A stretch of DNA of 64,000 bases from SIG455 sp045646385 (GTDB taxonomy: Bacteria > Bacillota > Clostridia > UMGS1810). This document shows, piece by piece, positions 1 to 8,430 of this stretch (its first letter is position 1; every line of letters starts with the position of its first letter). The notes beneath the pieces are model-generated. The model was not told where the DNA came from and ran no database searches. It was given only the letters and a program-made list of their open reading frames with translations. The stretch covers positions 62,001-126,000 of the forward strand of contig JAZRKQ010000016.1 of NCBI GenBank assembly GCA_045646385.1, in the 5' to 3' direction. Both the position numbers and the translations under genes were made by a program.

Positions 1-1
1 T

Positions 2-340
2 ATCAATTTATATCTTTTAAACTGCATAAAAGTTATGAGTAAACATCGTGCTACTGTACATTTTTCTGAAATGGCTGATGAATTTATGAAACTGTACCGA
101 AAGGAAAACGGTATAGAGATTGTAAATGTAATAACAGCAACCGCATTAAGCGATGAACAATCAGAAAAACTTAAAATTAAACTTGAAAAGAAACTTGGCA
201 AAAAAGTTATCCTTTCCGCTTCGGTAGACCCCGATATAATGGGTGGAATAATTGTACGTACGGAAAGCAGCCAGATAGATGCCAGCATCAGAACACGGCT
301 TGACGATATCCAAAAACAAATCAAGTCGGCAGTTATTTAG
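2..340 (+). CDS. atpH: F1F0 ATP synthase subunit delta, 3' part (gene cut by window edge)
   Basis: This is the C-terminal part (about 112 residues visible) of the delta subunit, the stator link between F1 and the b subunits. The frame is open to the left edge, so the ATG at 35 is probably internal: the preceding residues (LYLLNCIKV) fit the helix that leads into the conserved C-terminal domain. That domain is recognisable by the stretch ending VDPDIMGGIIVR and the final helix. The stop is followed 12 bases later by atpA, in the usual H-A-G-D-C order. Identity is secure from sequence plus context; the true start lies outside the window. Confidence 0.93.
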   Translation: MNLYLLNCIKVMSKHRATVHFSEMADEFMKLYRKENGIEIVNVITATALSDEQSEKLKIKLEKKLGKKVILSASVDPDIMGGIIVRTESSQIDASIRTRLDDIQKQIKSAVI

Positions 341-352
341 TGGAGGTTTATA

Positions 353-1870
353 ATGAAACCTGATGAAATAAGCAAATTAATTAAAAGTGAAATTAAAAAC
401 TACGAAAACAAAGTTACTTACAGCGAAACTGGTTACGTTATCGAAGTTGGTGACGCTATTGCCCGTGTGTACGGTCTTGATGACTGCATGTCCAACGAAC
501 TTTTGGAGTTCGAAAATGGCGAAATGGGTATGGCGTTAAACCTTGAAGAAGAATTTGTAAGCGTAGTTATTTTAGGTGATGATACCGGAATTAAAGAAGG
601 CAGTGTTGTAAAACGCACAGGCAAGGTTGTAAGTGTTCCTGTTGGTGATGCACTTGTAGGAAGGGTTGTAGACGCACTTGGTAACCCGATAGACGGCAAA
701 GGTCCTATAATGGCTGAAGAAACACGCCCTGTAGAATCCAATGCTCCTGGTATTATTACAAGACAGTCTGTTAATGTTCCATTGCAGACAGGTATTAAAG
801 CAATTGACTCTATGATACCTATAGGCAGAGGACAGAGAGAACTTATTATAGGTGACAGGCAGACCGGTAAAACGGCTATTGCTGTTGATACCATAATCAA
901 TCAAAAAGGCAAAGATGTTATCTGTATTTATGTTGCTATAGGTCAGAAACGTTCAACTGTTGCACAATTGGTTGAACTTCTCACTAAAACCGGTGCTATG
1001 GAGTATACAATAGTTGTATCTGCTACTGCATCAGAGACTGCTCCTTTGCAATATATTGCACCGTATGCAGGTTGCACTATGGGCGAATACTTTATGAATA
1101 AAGGTAAAAGTGCGCTCATAGTATATGATGATCTGTCAAAACACGCGGTTGCATACAGAACACTTTCTCTGCTTTTGAAACGTCCGCCTGGACGTGAAGC
1201 ATATCCCGGAGATGTATTCTATCTCCATTCAAGATTGCTTGAGCGTGCTGCTAACCTTGCACCGGAATACGGTGGTGGTTCGCTTACTGCGTTGCCTATT
1301 ATTGAAACTCAGGCAGGTGACGTATCTGCATATATTCCTACTAACGTAATTTCAATTACTGACGGACAGATATTTTTGGAAACCGAACTTTTCCATAATG
1401 GTATAATGCCGGCTGTAAACCCCGGTATTTCCGTATCACGTGTTGGTGGTAATGCACAGATTAAAGCGATGAAAAAAGTTGCAGGTAAACTTAAACTGGA
1501 ATATTCTCAGTACAGAGAACTGCAATCATTCTCACAATTTGGCTCAGACCTTGATGCTGATACAAAAAGCCGTTTGAGAAAAGGTGAGAGAATCGTTGAG
1601 GTGTTAAAACAGGGAAGGTCTAACCCTGTAACTGTTGAAAACCAGGTGTATATTATTTATGCCGTTATCAACAACTATCTTGATGAGGTAGAACTTTCTG
1701 ACGTTTCTATGTATGAGAAACAATTGTTTGAATATATCAATGAGTCACACCCGGAAATTACTAAGGAAATTGTGTCTACCGGCGCACTTTCGGATGATGG
1801 TATGACAAACCTTGATAATGCAGTAAAAACTTTTACAGAGCGTTTTTTGAAATTACACGCAAAGAGGTGA
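353..1870 (+). CDS. atpA: F1F0 ATP synthase subunit alpha
   Basis: Alpha subunit of the F1 catalytic head, which carries the non-catalytic nucleotide sites. At 505 residues it has the normal family length. The N-terminal beta-barrel is followed by a P-loop GDRQTGKT at about residues 167-174 and the alpha signature PAVNPGISVSRVGG near residue 360. The start is ATG, with GTGGAGG 8-13 bases upstream. It is the second visible gene of the atp operon, 12 bases after atpH and 7 bases before atpG. Nothing is truncated or unusual. Confidence 0.98.
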   Translation: MKPDEISKLIKSEIKNYENKVTYSETGYVIEVGDAIARVYGLDDCMSNELLEFENGEMGMALNLEEEFVSVVILGDDTGIKEGSVVKRTGKVVSVPVGDALVGRVVDALGNPIDGKGPIMAEETRPVESNAPGIITRQSVNVPLQTGIKAIDSMIPIGRGQRELIIGDRQTGKTAIAVDTIINQKGKDVICIYVAIGQKRSTVAQLVELLTKTGAMEYTIVVSATASETAPLQYIAPYAGCTMGEYFMNKGKSALIVYDDLSKHAVAYRTLSLLLKRPPGREAYPGDVFYLHSRLLERAANLAPEYGGGSLTALPIIETQAGDVSAYIPTNVISITDGQIFLETELFHNGIMPAVNPGISVSRVGGNAQIKAMKKVAGKLKLEYSQYRELQSFSQFGSDLDADTKSRLRKGERIVEVLKQGRSNPVTVENQVYIIYAVINNYLDEVELSDVSMYEKQLFEYINESHPEITKEIVSTGALSDDGMTNLDNAVKTFTERFLKLHAKR

Positions 1871-1877
1871 ATGACTG

Positions 1878-2720
1878 ATGGCTGGCGGTTCTATGAAGGA
1901 TATTAAACTCCGCATTAAAAGTATACAAGGCACGCGCCAGATTACTAAAGCGATGCAACTGGTTGCATCTTCTAAGTTGCGCCGTGCCAGAGAACGTATG
2001 GAACTTTCGATTCCGTATTCAAAAACATTTAATGAGATCATAAATAAATTTTCAGCGAGTGCAGACACGGGAGATAGCATATTCTTTTCCGGCAGAGAAG
2101 TTTCTAAAGTTTGTCATTGCGTTATAGCGGGCGATAGGGGTCTTGCCGGCGGATACAATTCTAACGTGTTTAAAGAGGTTATGCGTCATATATCTGAGCA
2201 TAATTACGAAACTAAGATTTTTCCTATAGGAAGAAAAACAGTAGAATTTTTTAAAAAACGTTCGGAATTAATTAATGAATCGTTTGCAACTGCAGCTGAT
2301 ATCAGTATTGGTAATTGCTTTGAAATCGGCAAAATTCTTACTGAAATGTATTTGAATAGTGAGTTCGATGAACTATACCTTACCTATACTCATTATAAAA
2401 ACATTTTGCATCAGGAACCGGTAACTATTAAAATTTTTCCGTTGCCTGAAAATACTGATGAAAAGAAAACACAATTAGAATGTGAGCCTTCTTTCGCTTC
2501 AACTGTAAAGTCTGTAATGCCATCATATGTAGCATCTGCGGTTTATACTGCTGTTGCACAGTCATATGCAAGTGAACTTACTTCAAGGCAGAATGCTATG
2601 GATACCGCCACAAGTAATGCTGACGAAATGCTCAGCGAGTTACAGTTGCAGTACAACCGTGCTCGTCAGGCAGGTATTACTCAGGAAATCACCGAAATTG
2701 TGGCAGGTGCTAATTCATAA
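1878..2720 (+). CDS. atpG: F1F0 ATP synthase subunit gamma
   Basis: Gamma subunit, the central rotor shaft of F1. The 280 residues match family length. The N-terminal helix has the typical IKLRIKSIQGTRQITKAM-like pattern (residues 8-27), the Rossmann-like core carries IAGDRGLAGGYNSN near residues 83-96, and the C-terminal helix contains ASELTSRQNAMDTAT and RARQAGITQEITEIVAGA. The ATG start follows the atpA stop by seven bases with AAAGAGGTG upstream. Standard position between atpA and atpD. Confidence 0.97.
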   Translation: MAGGSMKDIKLRIKSIQGTRQITKAMQLVASSKLRRARERMELSIPYSKTFNEIINKFSASADTGDSIFFSGREVSKVCHCVIAGDRGLAGGYNSNVFKEVMRHISEHNYETKIFPIGRKTVEFFKKRSELINESFATAADISIGNCFEIGKILTEMYLNSEFDELYLTYTHYKNILHQEPVTIKIFPLPENTDEKKTQLECEPSFASTVKSVMPSYVASAVYTAVAQSYASELTSRQNAMDTATSNADEMLSELQLQYNRARQAGITQEITEIVAGANS

Positions 2721-2769
2721 TAAAACGAAAGTTAATCCTGTACGCTAAAAATGGAAAGGTTTTTGTAAT

Positions 2770-4164
2770 ATGAATAATAAAGGAACAGTAATTCAGATAA
2801 TAGGTCCCGTTGTTGACATTCGTTTTGATGAAGGTCAGCTTCCGGCACTCAAAAATGCTATTGAAATACCAAACGGAGATGCTACGGTGGTTGTTGAAGC
2901 GGCATCTCATCTTGGCGATAATATTGTACGTTGTATTGCAATGAATTCAACTGACGGTCTTAAACGCGGATTAGAAGCGTTAGACACCGGATCAGGTATT
3001 AAAGTTCCCGTAGGTGATGCTACACTTGGAAGAATATTCAATTTGCTAGGTGAGCCAATTGATGAACTTCCTGCGCCTAAGATTGAAGAAAAATGGAGTA
3101 TCCATCGCAATCCTCCGTCTTATGATGAGCAGGAAAGCACTACAGAAATACTCGAAACCGGTATTAAGGTTGTTGACCTTATTGCACCGTATGCAAAAGG
3201 CGGTAAAATCGGTCTTTTTGGTGGTGCGGGTGTTGGTAAAACAGTTCTTATTATGGAACTTATCAATAACGTCGCCAAACAACACGGTGGTATTTCTGTA
3301 TTTACCGGTGTTGGAGAGCGTACCCGTGAAGGTAACGACCTTTATAATGAAATGAAAGAATCCGGTGTTATAAATAAAACTGCGTTGGTATATGGACAGA
3401 TGAACGAGCCGCCAGGAGCAAGAATGAGGGTTGCTCTTTCCGGCCTTACTATGGCGGAGTATTTCCGTGATGCGCAAGGACAGGACGTTCTGCTTTTTAT
3501 TGATAATATTTTCAGATTTACTCAGGCAGGTTCTGAGGTTAGTGCGCTTTTAGGCAGAATGCCGTCTGCTGTTGGCTACCAGCCAACATTGGCCACTGAA
3601 ATGGGTGCTTTGCAGGAGCGAATCACTTCTACAAAAAAGGGTTCAATCACGTCTGTTCAGGCGGTATATGTACCAGCCGACGACTTGACAGACCCTGCGC
3701 CTGCAACAACTTTTGCACACCTTGATGCTACAACCGTACTTTCAAGAAACATTGCTTCATTGGGTATATACCCTGCGGTTGACCCGTTGGAATCAACATC
3801 GAGAATACTTTCTCCCGAAATTGTTGGTCAGGAGCATTATGAAACTGCAAAAGCAGTTCAGCATATTCTGCAGAGATATAAAGAACTGCAGGATATCATT
3901 GCAATTATGGGTATGGACGAACTTACTGAAGAAGACAAAATTATTGTAAACCGTGCAAGAAAAGTGCAGAGATTTTTATCTCAGCCATTCTCAGTTGCGG
4001 AACAGTTTACCGGTATGCAGGGCAGATACATTCCTCTTAAAGAAACCATACGTGGATTTAAAGAGATTGTTGAAGGTAAACATGATGATTTGCCTGAGTC
4101 TGCATTTCTGTTTGCCGGTACCATTGATGAAGTTATTGAAAAAGCCGCTAAGGAAAGTAAATAA
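2770..4164 (+). CDS. atpD: F1F0 ATP synthase subunit beta
   Basis: Catalytic beta subunit of the F1 head. It is 464 residues, normal for the family, with P-loop GGAGVGKT at 151-158, the GERTREGNDLY motif near 183-193 and the LLFIDNIFRFTQAGSEVSALLGR region that includes the catalytic-site acidic residues and the DELSEE-like segment (here DELTEED). The start is ATG, with GGAAAGG about 9 bases upstream. It follows atpG by 49 bases and precedes atpC by 11. Confidence 0.98.
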   Translation: MNNKGTVIQIIGPVVDIRFDEGQLPALKNAIEIPNGDATVVVEAASHLGDNIVRCIAMNSTDGLKRGLEALDTGSGIKVPVGDATLGRIFNLLGEPIDELPAPKIEEKWSIHRNPPSYDEQESTTEILETGIKVVDLIAPYAKGGKIGLFGGAGVGKTVLIMELINNVAKQHGGISVFTGVGERTREGNDLYNEMKESGVINKTALVYGQMNEPPGARMRVALSGLTMAEYFRDAQGQDVLLFIDNIFRFTQAGSEVSALLGRMPSAVGYQPTLATEMGALQERITSTKKGSITSVQAVYVPADDLTDPAPATTFAHLDATTVLSRNIASLGIYPAVDPLESTSRILSPEIVGQEHYETAKAVQHILQRYKELQDIIAIMGMDELTEEDKIIVNRARKVQRFLSQPFSVAEQFTGMQGRYIPLKETIRGFKEIVEGKHDDLPESAFLFAGTIDEVIEKAAKESK

Positions 4165-4175
4165 CGGAGGGCAAT

Positions 4176-4577
4176 ATGTCAGAATTCAAATTAACTGTTG
4201 TAACTCCCGACGGTGTAGTGTATGAAGGGTTAGCAAACTCTGTTACAGTGCGTACAACTACAGGAGATGTTGGAATTTTAAAAGGTCATGCACCGTTTGT
4301 TGCGCCGCTTGCAGTAGGGCAGGCACGTGTAAAAATAGGTAATGATTATAAAAATGCTTCGTGTATAGGCGGCGTTATCAGTGCCGATAAAGAACAAGTC
4401 AGAATTGCCGCTAACGCATTTGAGTGGGCGGATAATATTGATATTGCACGTGCTGAAAAAGCCAAAAGCGAAGCAGAAAAGATTATAGGATCATCGTCCG
4501 ATATTGCACAACTTGATAAAGCGAAGGGGAAACTTCTTCGTGCTATCACAAGAATAAATGTTGCTAATAATAAATAA
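4176..4577 (+). CDS. atpC: F1F0 ATP synthase subunit epsilon
   Basis: Epsilon subunit, the small regulatory part of the central stalk. The 133 residues contain the N-terminal beta-sandwich (KLTVVTPDGVVYEG, then GDVGILKGHAPFVAPL) and a C-terminal helical hairpin rich in Ala, Lys and Glu. The start is ATG with CGGAGGGCA upstream. It is the last atp gene and is followed 14 bases later by rubrerythrin, so the two may share a transcript down to the terminator at 5141. Confidence 0.96.
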   Translation: MSEFKLTVVTPDGVVYEGLANSVTVRTTTGDVGILKGHAPFVAPLAVGQARVKIGNDYKNASCIGGVISADKEQVRIAANAFEWADNIDIARAEKAKSEAEKIIGSSSDIAQLDKAKGKLLRAITRINVANNK

Positions 4578-4591
4578 AGGAGGATATTAAA

Positions 4592-5125
4592 ATGGAATTT
4601 AAAGGTTCAAAAACAGAGAAAAATCTTATGGAGGCATTTGCCGGAGAAAGTCAGGCAAGAAATAAGTATACTTATTTTGCCTCTGTTGCTAAAAAAGAAG
4701 GTTATCAGCAGATAGCCGCAATATTTGAAGAAACTGCAAACAACGAAAAAGAACACGCAAAACTTTGGTTTAAAGCATTGGGAGAACTTGGCAATACTGC
4801 AGAAAACTTATTGCACGCCGCTGAGGGTGAAAACTATGAGTGGACTGATATGTATGACAGATTTGCAAAAGATGCTGAAGAAGAAGGTTTTGCTGAACTT
4901 GCAGCACAGTTCCGCCTTGTTGCTAAAATTGAAAAAGCACACGAAGAACGCTATCGTGCACTTTTAAGCAATGTGGAGATGAACAAAGTGTTTGAAAAGA
5001 GCGAAGAAATTATGTGGGAATGCCGTAACTGCGGTCACCTTGTAATTGGTAAAAAAGCACCAGAAGTTTGTCCTACATGCGCACATCCTCAGAGTTTCTT
5101 TGAAGTAAGAAAAGAAAATTACTAA
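4592..5125 (+). CDS. rbr: Rubrerythrin
   Basis: A non-haem iron peroxidase that reduces hydrogen peroxide in the cytoplasm of anaerobes. The N-terminal ferritin-like four-helix bundle carries the diiron ligands in the contexts EAFAGESQARNKY, EETANNEKEHAKLW and KIEKAHEERY. The C-terminal rubredoxin-like domain has two CxxC knuckles (CRNCGH and CPTCAH). Length (177 aa) is typical of short rubrerythrins. The ATG follows AAAGGAGG. Its place directly behind the atp operon is unusual as context but the gene itself is ordinary. Confidence 0.95.
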   Translation: MEFKGSKTEKNLMEAFAGESQARNKYTYFASVAKKEGYQQIAAIFEETANNEKEHAKLWFKALGELGNTAENLLHAAEGENYEWTDMYDRFAKDAEEEGFAELAAQFRLVAKIEKAHEERYRALLSNVEMNKVFEKSEEIMWECRNCGHLVIGKKAPEVCPTCAHPQSFFEVRKENY

Positions 5126-5140
5126 TACATATATAAATAT

Positions 5141-5176
5141 AAAAAGCCTGTTACTAATTAAAGTAACAGGCTTTTT
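5141..5176. terminator. Bidirectional intrinsic terminator
   Basis: Perfect 15-bp inverted repeat (arm AAAAAGCCTGTTACT, six-base loop) with an A-run on one side and a T-run on the other. It serves both the rightward atp/rbr transcript and the leftward dehydrogenase operon, which converge here. Confidence 0.9.
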
Positions 5177-5188
5177 GATTATAATAGA

Positions 5189-6229
5189 TCAAGTCATTCT
5201 GTTGTAACGTGTGATATCAATTACAAATTCAAGCGGTTCACCTTTTGCAAAATGATCAAGATTTTTAAGGCAGTTAAATGCAGAAAAATCAATTTTTTCA
5301 GGGTCTCTGCTCCATCCGTTGCCTCCAATGTGGTGACCGGTAAATACTGCGTTGCTAACCTGACGAACAGGGTCATCAATTGCAGGCATATCAGCATTTT
5401 CCGGATTTAAAGACGGGTCCATAACATCTAAACCGGCACGTATTCTTCCTGACATTATTTCTTCAATTAGTGCAGGCTCGTCGATAATAGGGCCGCGTGC
5501 GGTGTTAACTAAAACAGCCCCGTCGGGTAACATGGCAAGCAGTTCTTTTGTAACTGTACCTACTGTTTCTTCGCAAAGACCTGCATGTATAGCAATAATC
5601 TGAGATTTAGAGAAAAGTTCTTCTAATGAATTAACTTTTATCACACCCTCAGGCATATTTTCAACATATGGGTCATATGCATATATTTCCGGCATGAAAG
5701 GACGAATATATTCAACGAACTTACGACCTATATAACCCATACCATAAATACCTACACGAGTCTGATATAAAGTGCCGACACGTCTAGTTTCTCTGTCAGG
5801 ACGTTCTTTATCATCCCTTGCGTGTTCAATAAATAGTGGAATATCTTTGAGCATTGTCATAAGAAGCGATACAGCACCTTCTGCTATACCGTAACCTGCT
5901 GCATCTCCCCAGTTAGTGACAGTAATATGTGGGCTTTCTATGATGGGTGCATCAATCCATCCACTAATAGAACCGGTAATATTGCAAATATATTTGAGGT
6001 TACCTGGATTATCTGCTAGTTCGTTTGGAACATGAGGACTTGACCACATAGTGAGAAGAACGTCATATTCACGAATAATATTTGCATAATCCTCTTCGTT
6101 GTAGTCGGGTTCCAGAGAAAGTTCTGTAACATCGTAGAGTTTTTTTAATTCTCTCATCAATGGGCAATCGCCAGAATAAGGCAATTGTTCAATATGACTT
6201 TTATCCTTATATACTTTTAAAATTTTCAC
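5189..6229 (-). CDS. D-isomer-specific 2-hydroxyacid dehydrogenase (copy 2 of tandem pair)
   Basis: A NAD(P)-dependent dehydrogenase interconverting a D-2-hydroxyacid and a 2-oxoacid. The 346 residues show the split catalytic domain around a Rossmann fold with VGIYGMGYIGRKFV near residue 155-168, the active-site Arg in NTARGPIID, an AGLDV acidic region and a catalytic His in FTGHHIGG. It is closely similar to its upstream neighbour over its whole length (shared segments such as WSSPHVPNELADNPGNLKY vs WASPHVPNELADNPGNLKY), so this is a tandem duplication. Last gene of a leftward operon. The substrate cannot be read from sequence; the family also includes phosphoglycerate and glyoxylate/hydroxypyruvate reductases. 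Confidence 0.9.
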   Translation of the reverse strand: MKILKVYKDKSHIEQLPYSGDCPLMRELKKLYDVTELSLEPDYNEEDYANIIREYDVLLTMWSSPHVPNELADNPGNLKYICNITGSISGWIDAPIIESPHITVTNWGDAAGYGIAEGAVSLLMTMLKDIPLFIEHARDDKERPDRETRRVGTLYQTRVGIYGMGYIGRKFVEYIRPFMPEIYAYDPYVENMPEGVIKVNSLEELFSKSQIIAIHAGLCEETVGTVTKELLAMLPDGAVLVNTARGPIIDEPALIEEIMSGRIRAGLDVMDPSLNPENADMPAIDDPVRQVSNAVFTGHHIGGNGWSRDPEKIDFSAFNCLKNLDHFAKGEPLEFVIDITRYNRMT

Positions 6230-6271
6230 AATAACAGTCTCCTTTAACTAAAAAATTACTGATTGGTTTCA

Positions 6272-7294
6272 TCAGGAACTATGATTGTAACGAATAGGGT
6301 CCATGATGAATTTTAATGGTTTCCCTTCACTAAACAGTTTAAGATTTTCCAAACAGTTCGAAGCAGTAAAATCAAGTTTTTCAGGATTAGTGCCCCAAAT
6401 GGAGTCAGCAATAAAATGACCTGTCATTATAAGATTTCTAAGTTGACGCATCTCGTCTCCGGCTTCAGGCCAGTCAGTAGGATCCATAACATCAAGCCCT
6501 GCACGGAGTCTTCCTGCTTTTAGTTCTGCCATAAGTGCGTCCTGGTCAATAATTTTGCCACGTGCAGTATTAATTAGTATACCGCCGTCAGGAAGCATAG
6601 AGAGAAGTTCTTTAGTTACAGAACCTGCAGTTTCCTCGCAAAGTGCGGCATGGATAACAATAATCTGTGATTTGGAGAACAGTTCTTCTAAGGAGTTTAC
6701 TTTTGTAACACCTTCGGGCATATTTTCCACATATGGGTCAAATGCGTACATCTCAGGCATATACGGACGGATAAATTCAACAAATCTACGTCCAATAGCA
6801 CCCATGCCATAAATACCTACACGGGTAAAGTGTAATGAACACATCTGTCTGTCGGGATGTGCACTTATACCGTTGTTTTTGGCGTGGTCAATTGCCAGAG
6901 GAATTTCTTTCATAACAGCGTGGAGCAGAGCAAAAGCGCCTTCTGCAACGCCAAAAGCAGGAGCATCGCCCCAGTTTGTAACTGTTATATGAGGACTTTC
7001 AATAATAGGCGCATCAATCCAACCGCTAACGTGACCTGTGATATTGCATATGTATTTAAGATTACCTGGGTTATCAGCAAGTTCATTTGGAACGTGAGGA
7101 GATGCCCACATGGTGAGCAAAACGTCGTATTTACGTATAAGTTCAGCATAATCTTCTTCTTTGTAATCGGGATCAAGAATTACTTCATCTATGTCATATA
7201 ATTTTTTGATCTCTTTTAATAATGGACTGTTGGTACCATAATAGGGGGCATCGTACATATCGTACTTGCTTATATATGTTTTTAAAATTTTCAC
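6272..7294 (-). CDS. D-isomer-specific 2-hydroxyacid dehydrogenase (copy 1 of tandem pair)
   Basis: Paralogue of the next gene, with the same Rossmann motif (VGIYGMGAIGRRFVEF), active-site NTARGKIID and C-terminal GHFIAD His. I chose a GTG start at 7294 rather than the ATG at 7309: the only good ribosome site, GGAGG, lies between the two codons, just ahead of the GTG, and the resulting N-terminus (MKILKTY) aligns with MKILKVY of the paralogue. That gives 340 residues. It lies 30 bases behind the isomerase gene in the same leftward operon. The copies differ around the C-terminal catalytic-His loop (GHHIGGNGW vs GHFIADSIW), suggesting different substrates. Confidence 0.88.
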   Translation of the reverse strand: MKILKTYISKYDMYDAPYYGTNSPLLKEIKKLYDIDEVILDPDYKEEDYAELIRKYDVLLTMWASPHVPNELADNPGNLKYICNITGHVSGWIDAPIIESPHITVTNWGDAPAFGVAEGAFALLHAVMKEIPLAIDHAKNNGISAHPDRQMCSLHFTRVGIYGMGAIGRRFVEFIRPYMPEMYAFDPYVENMPEGVTKVNSLEELFSKSQIIVIHAALCEETAGSVTKELLSMLPDGGILINTARGKIIDQDALMAELKAGRLRAGLDVMDPTDWPEAGDEMRQLRNLIMTGHFIADSIWGTNPEKLDFTASNCLENLKLFSEGKPLKFIMDPIRYNHSS

Positions 7295-7324
7295 AGCGGA
7301 TTCCTCCATGTTTTGAAAAGTAAA

Positions 7325-8089
7325 TTATTTATACAGAGTTTTAAGATATTTCATATCATCCACAGCATGAGCATAATGTGCTTCAGCAGTATCTTCAAAT
7401 TTAACAAATTCAATAGCCAAAGAACCGTTAAATCCATTGCCTACATGGTAGTTAACCATTTTCTCGATATAGCCTGTGCCATCGTTCAGAGGAGAAAATT
7501 CTTCACTACCTTTTGCAATGTATTGACAATGAATATGAGAAATACGGTCACCATATGCTGCATAGCATCTGTCTGCGAATTCAATATCTGTAGATAGATG
7601 AATTATTGCACCATAACGTTCTTTATCAAGTTTTGCAAAAATTTCACCAGCAGTTTCAGGAACTTCCATAAAGGTATTTGCATGACATTCACAGAGCATT
7701 TTTGTATAGTCGGGCATCATATCGGTAAGTTTTTTAAGATTCTCTAATTGCTTTGAAACATCACAAACAGAGTCGTCAGAAGATTCAAAGTTGAATTTAA
7801 CACCTTTTGCTTTTACTGCTTTAACTGCATCAGCAATTTCTTTATAAGTCTTTTCGTCATACTCATTAAAGGATAAATATGTATTAAAAAAGAATGGAAT
7901 GTCTGCAGCGGCAAGTTTTGCTTTTTCATCATCACTTGCCAGAGTGTAGTGGTATTGCCACAGTTCTATTCCGTAAAATCCATCTTCCTTTGCTTTATCA
8001 ATAAAATCACTTACATTAAACGTGGGAATACGTCCAGGAGCCCAACGATTTTTTTCCATAGAAACAGACCCCAAATAGATTTCTTTCAT
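7325..8089 (-). CDS. Sugar phosphate isomerase/epimerase-like TIM-barrel protein (AP-endonuclease-2 superfamily)
   Basis: A 254-residue TIM barrel of the xylose-isomerase-like superfamily (IolE, hydroxypyruvate isomerase, 2-keto-sugar epimerases). Visible landmarks are the N-terminal substrate strand with GFYGIELWQYHY, the internal CECHANTFMEVPE region with probable metal ligands, HIHCQYIAKG and the final SLAIEFVKF strand. It is the first gene of the leftward operon, followed by two 2-hydroxyacid dehydrogenases, and is divergent from a solute-binding lipoprotein. This suggests carbohydrate or sugar-acid metabolism; the precise reaction is not readable. Confidence 0.82.
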   Translation of the reverse strand: MKEIYLGSVSMEKNRWAPGRIPTFNVSDFIDKAKEDGFYGIELWQYHYTLASDDEKAKLAAADIPFFFNTYLSFNEYDEKTYKEIADAVKAVKAKGVKFNFESSDDSVCDVSKQLENLKKLTDMMPDYTKMLCECHANTFMEVPETAGEIFAKLDKERYGAIIHLSTDIEFADRCYAAYGDRISHIHCQYIAKGSEEFSPLNDGTGYIEKMVNYHVGNGFNGSLAIEFVKFEDTAEAHYAHAVDDMKYLKTLYK

Positions 8090-8162
8090 GTTAACATCTC
8101 CTTAGAATAACAAATTGATTTTAAAGAAATTGGAAAAATCAATGTGCCTATAATTATTAAAT

Positions 8163-8192
8163 ATTATACCACACTATATATATGAATGTAAA
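8163..8192 (-). promoter_or_regulatory. Sigma-A type promoter for the leftward isomerase/dehydrogenase operon
   Basis: On the minus strand, TTTACA, an 18-base spacer ending in TGTGG, then TATAAT, about 75 bases upstream of the isomerase start. Seen directly; activity is inferred. Confidence 0.65.
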
Positions 8193-8329
8193 GATAATTA
8201 TGAGCAGATTGTAAAACTCATAGATATGTATAAATACTACATAACAACGTTCTAAAAATATTATTGTGAAAATCTACTATTTTGGGCAAAACTGTGCACA
8301 ATTCTTTAAACATATCGCACAAAACTATA

Positions 8330-8359
8330 TTGACACAAAAATAACGCATATGATATACT
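8330..8359 (+). promoter_or_regulatory. Sigma-A type promoter for the solute-binding protein gene
   Basis: Consensus TTGACA, 18-base spacer, TATACT. The predicted start near 8366 lies five bases before a perfect palindrome (8371-8390). The divergent region 8090-8430 holds this promoter, the minus-strand promoter and the palindrome, and no other gene that I can support. Confidence 0.75.
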
Positions 8360-8370
8360 CTAGATGTATA

Positions 8371-8390
8371 ACTATTACAGGTGTAATAGT
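8371..8390. promoter_or_regulatory. Operator-like perfect palindrome
   Basis: ACTATTACA-GG-TGTAATAGT: two 9-base arms, exact reverse complements, with a two-base centre. It lies just downstream of the expected transcription start of the solute-binding protein gene, where a bound repressor would block initiation or elongation. The shape is typical of GntR- or LacI-type operators. No regulator gene is adjacent. Confidence 0.6.
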
Positions 8391-8430
8391 ATGCCCAAAA
8401 CCAAATCAATCGAGAAAAGGAGTGTTAAAA

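Noticed and set aside
433..904. Long open frames on the strand opposite atpA
   Set aside because: Shadow frames of a conserved gene; no ribosome sites and no protein-family features. The same applies to similar antisense frames over the other genes.
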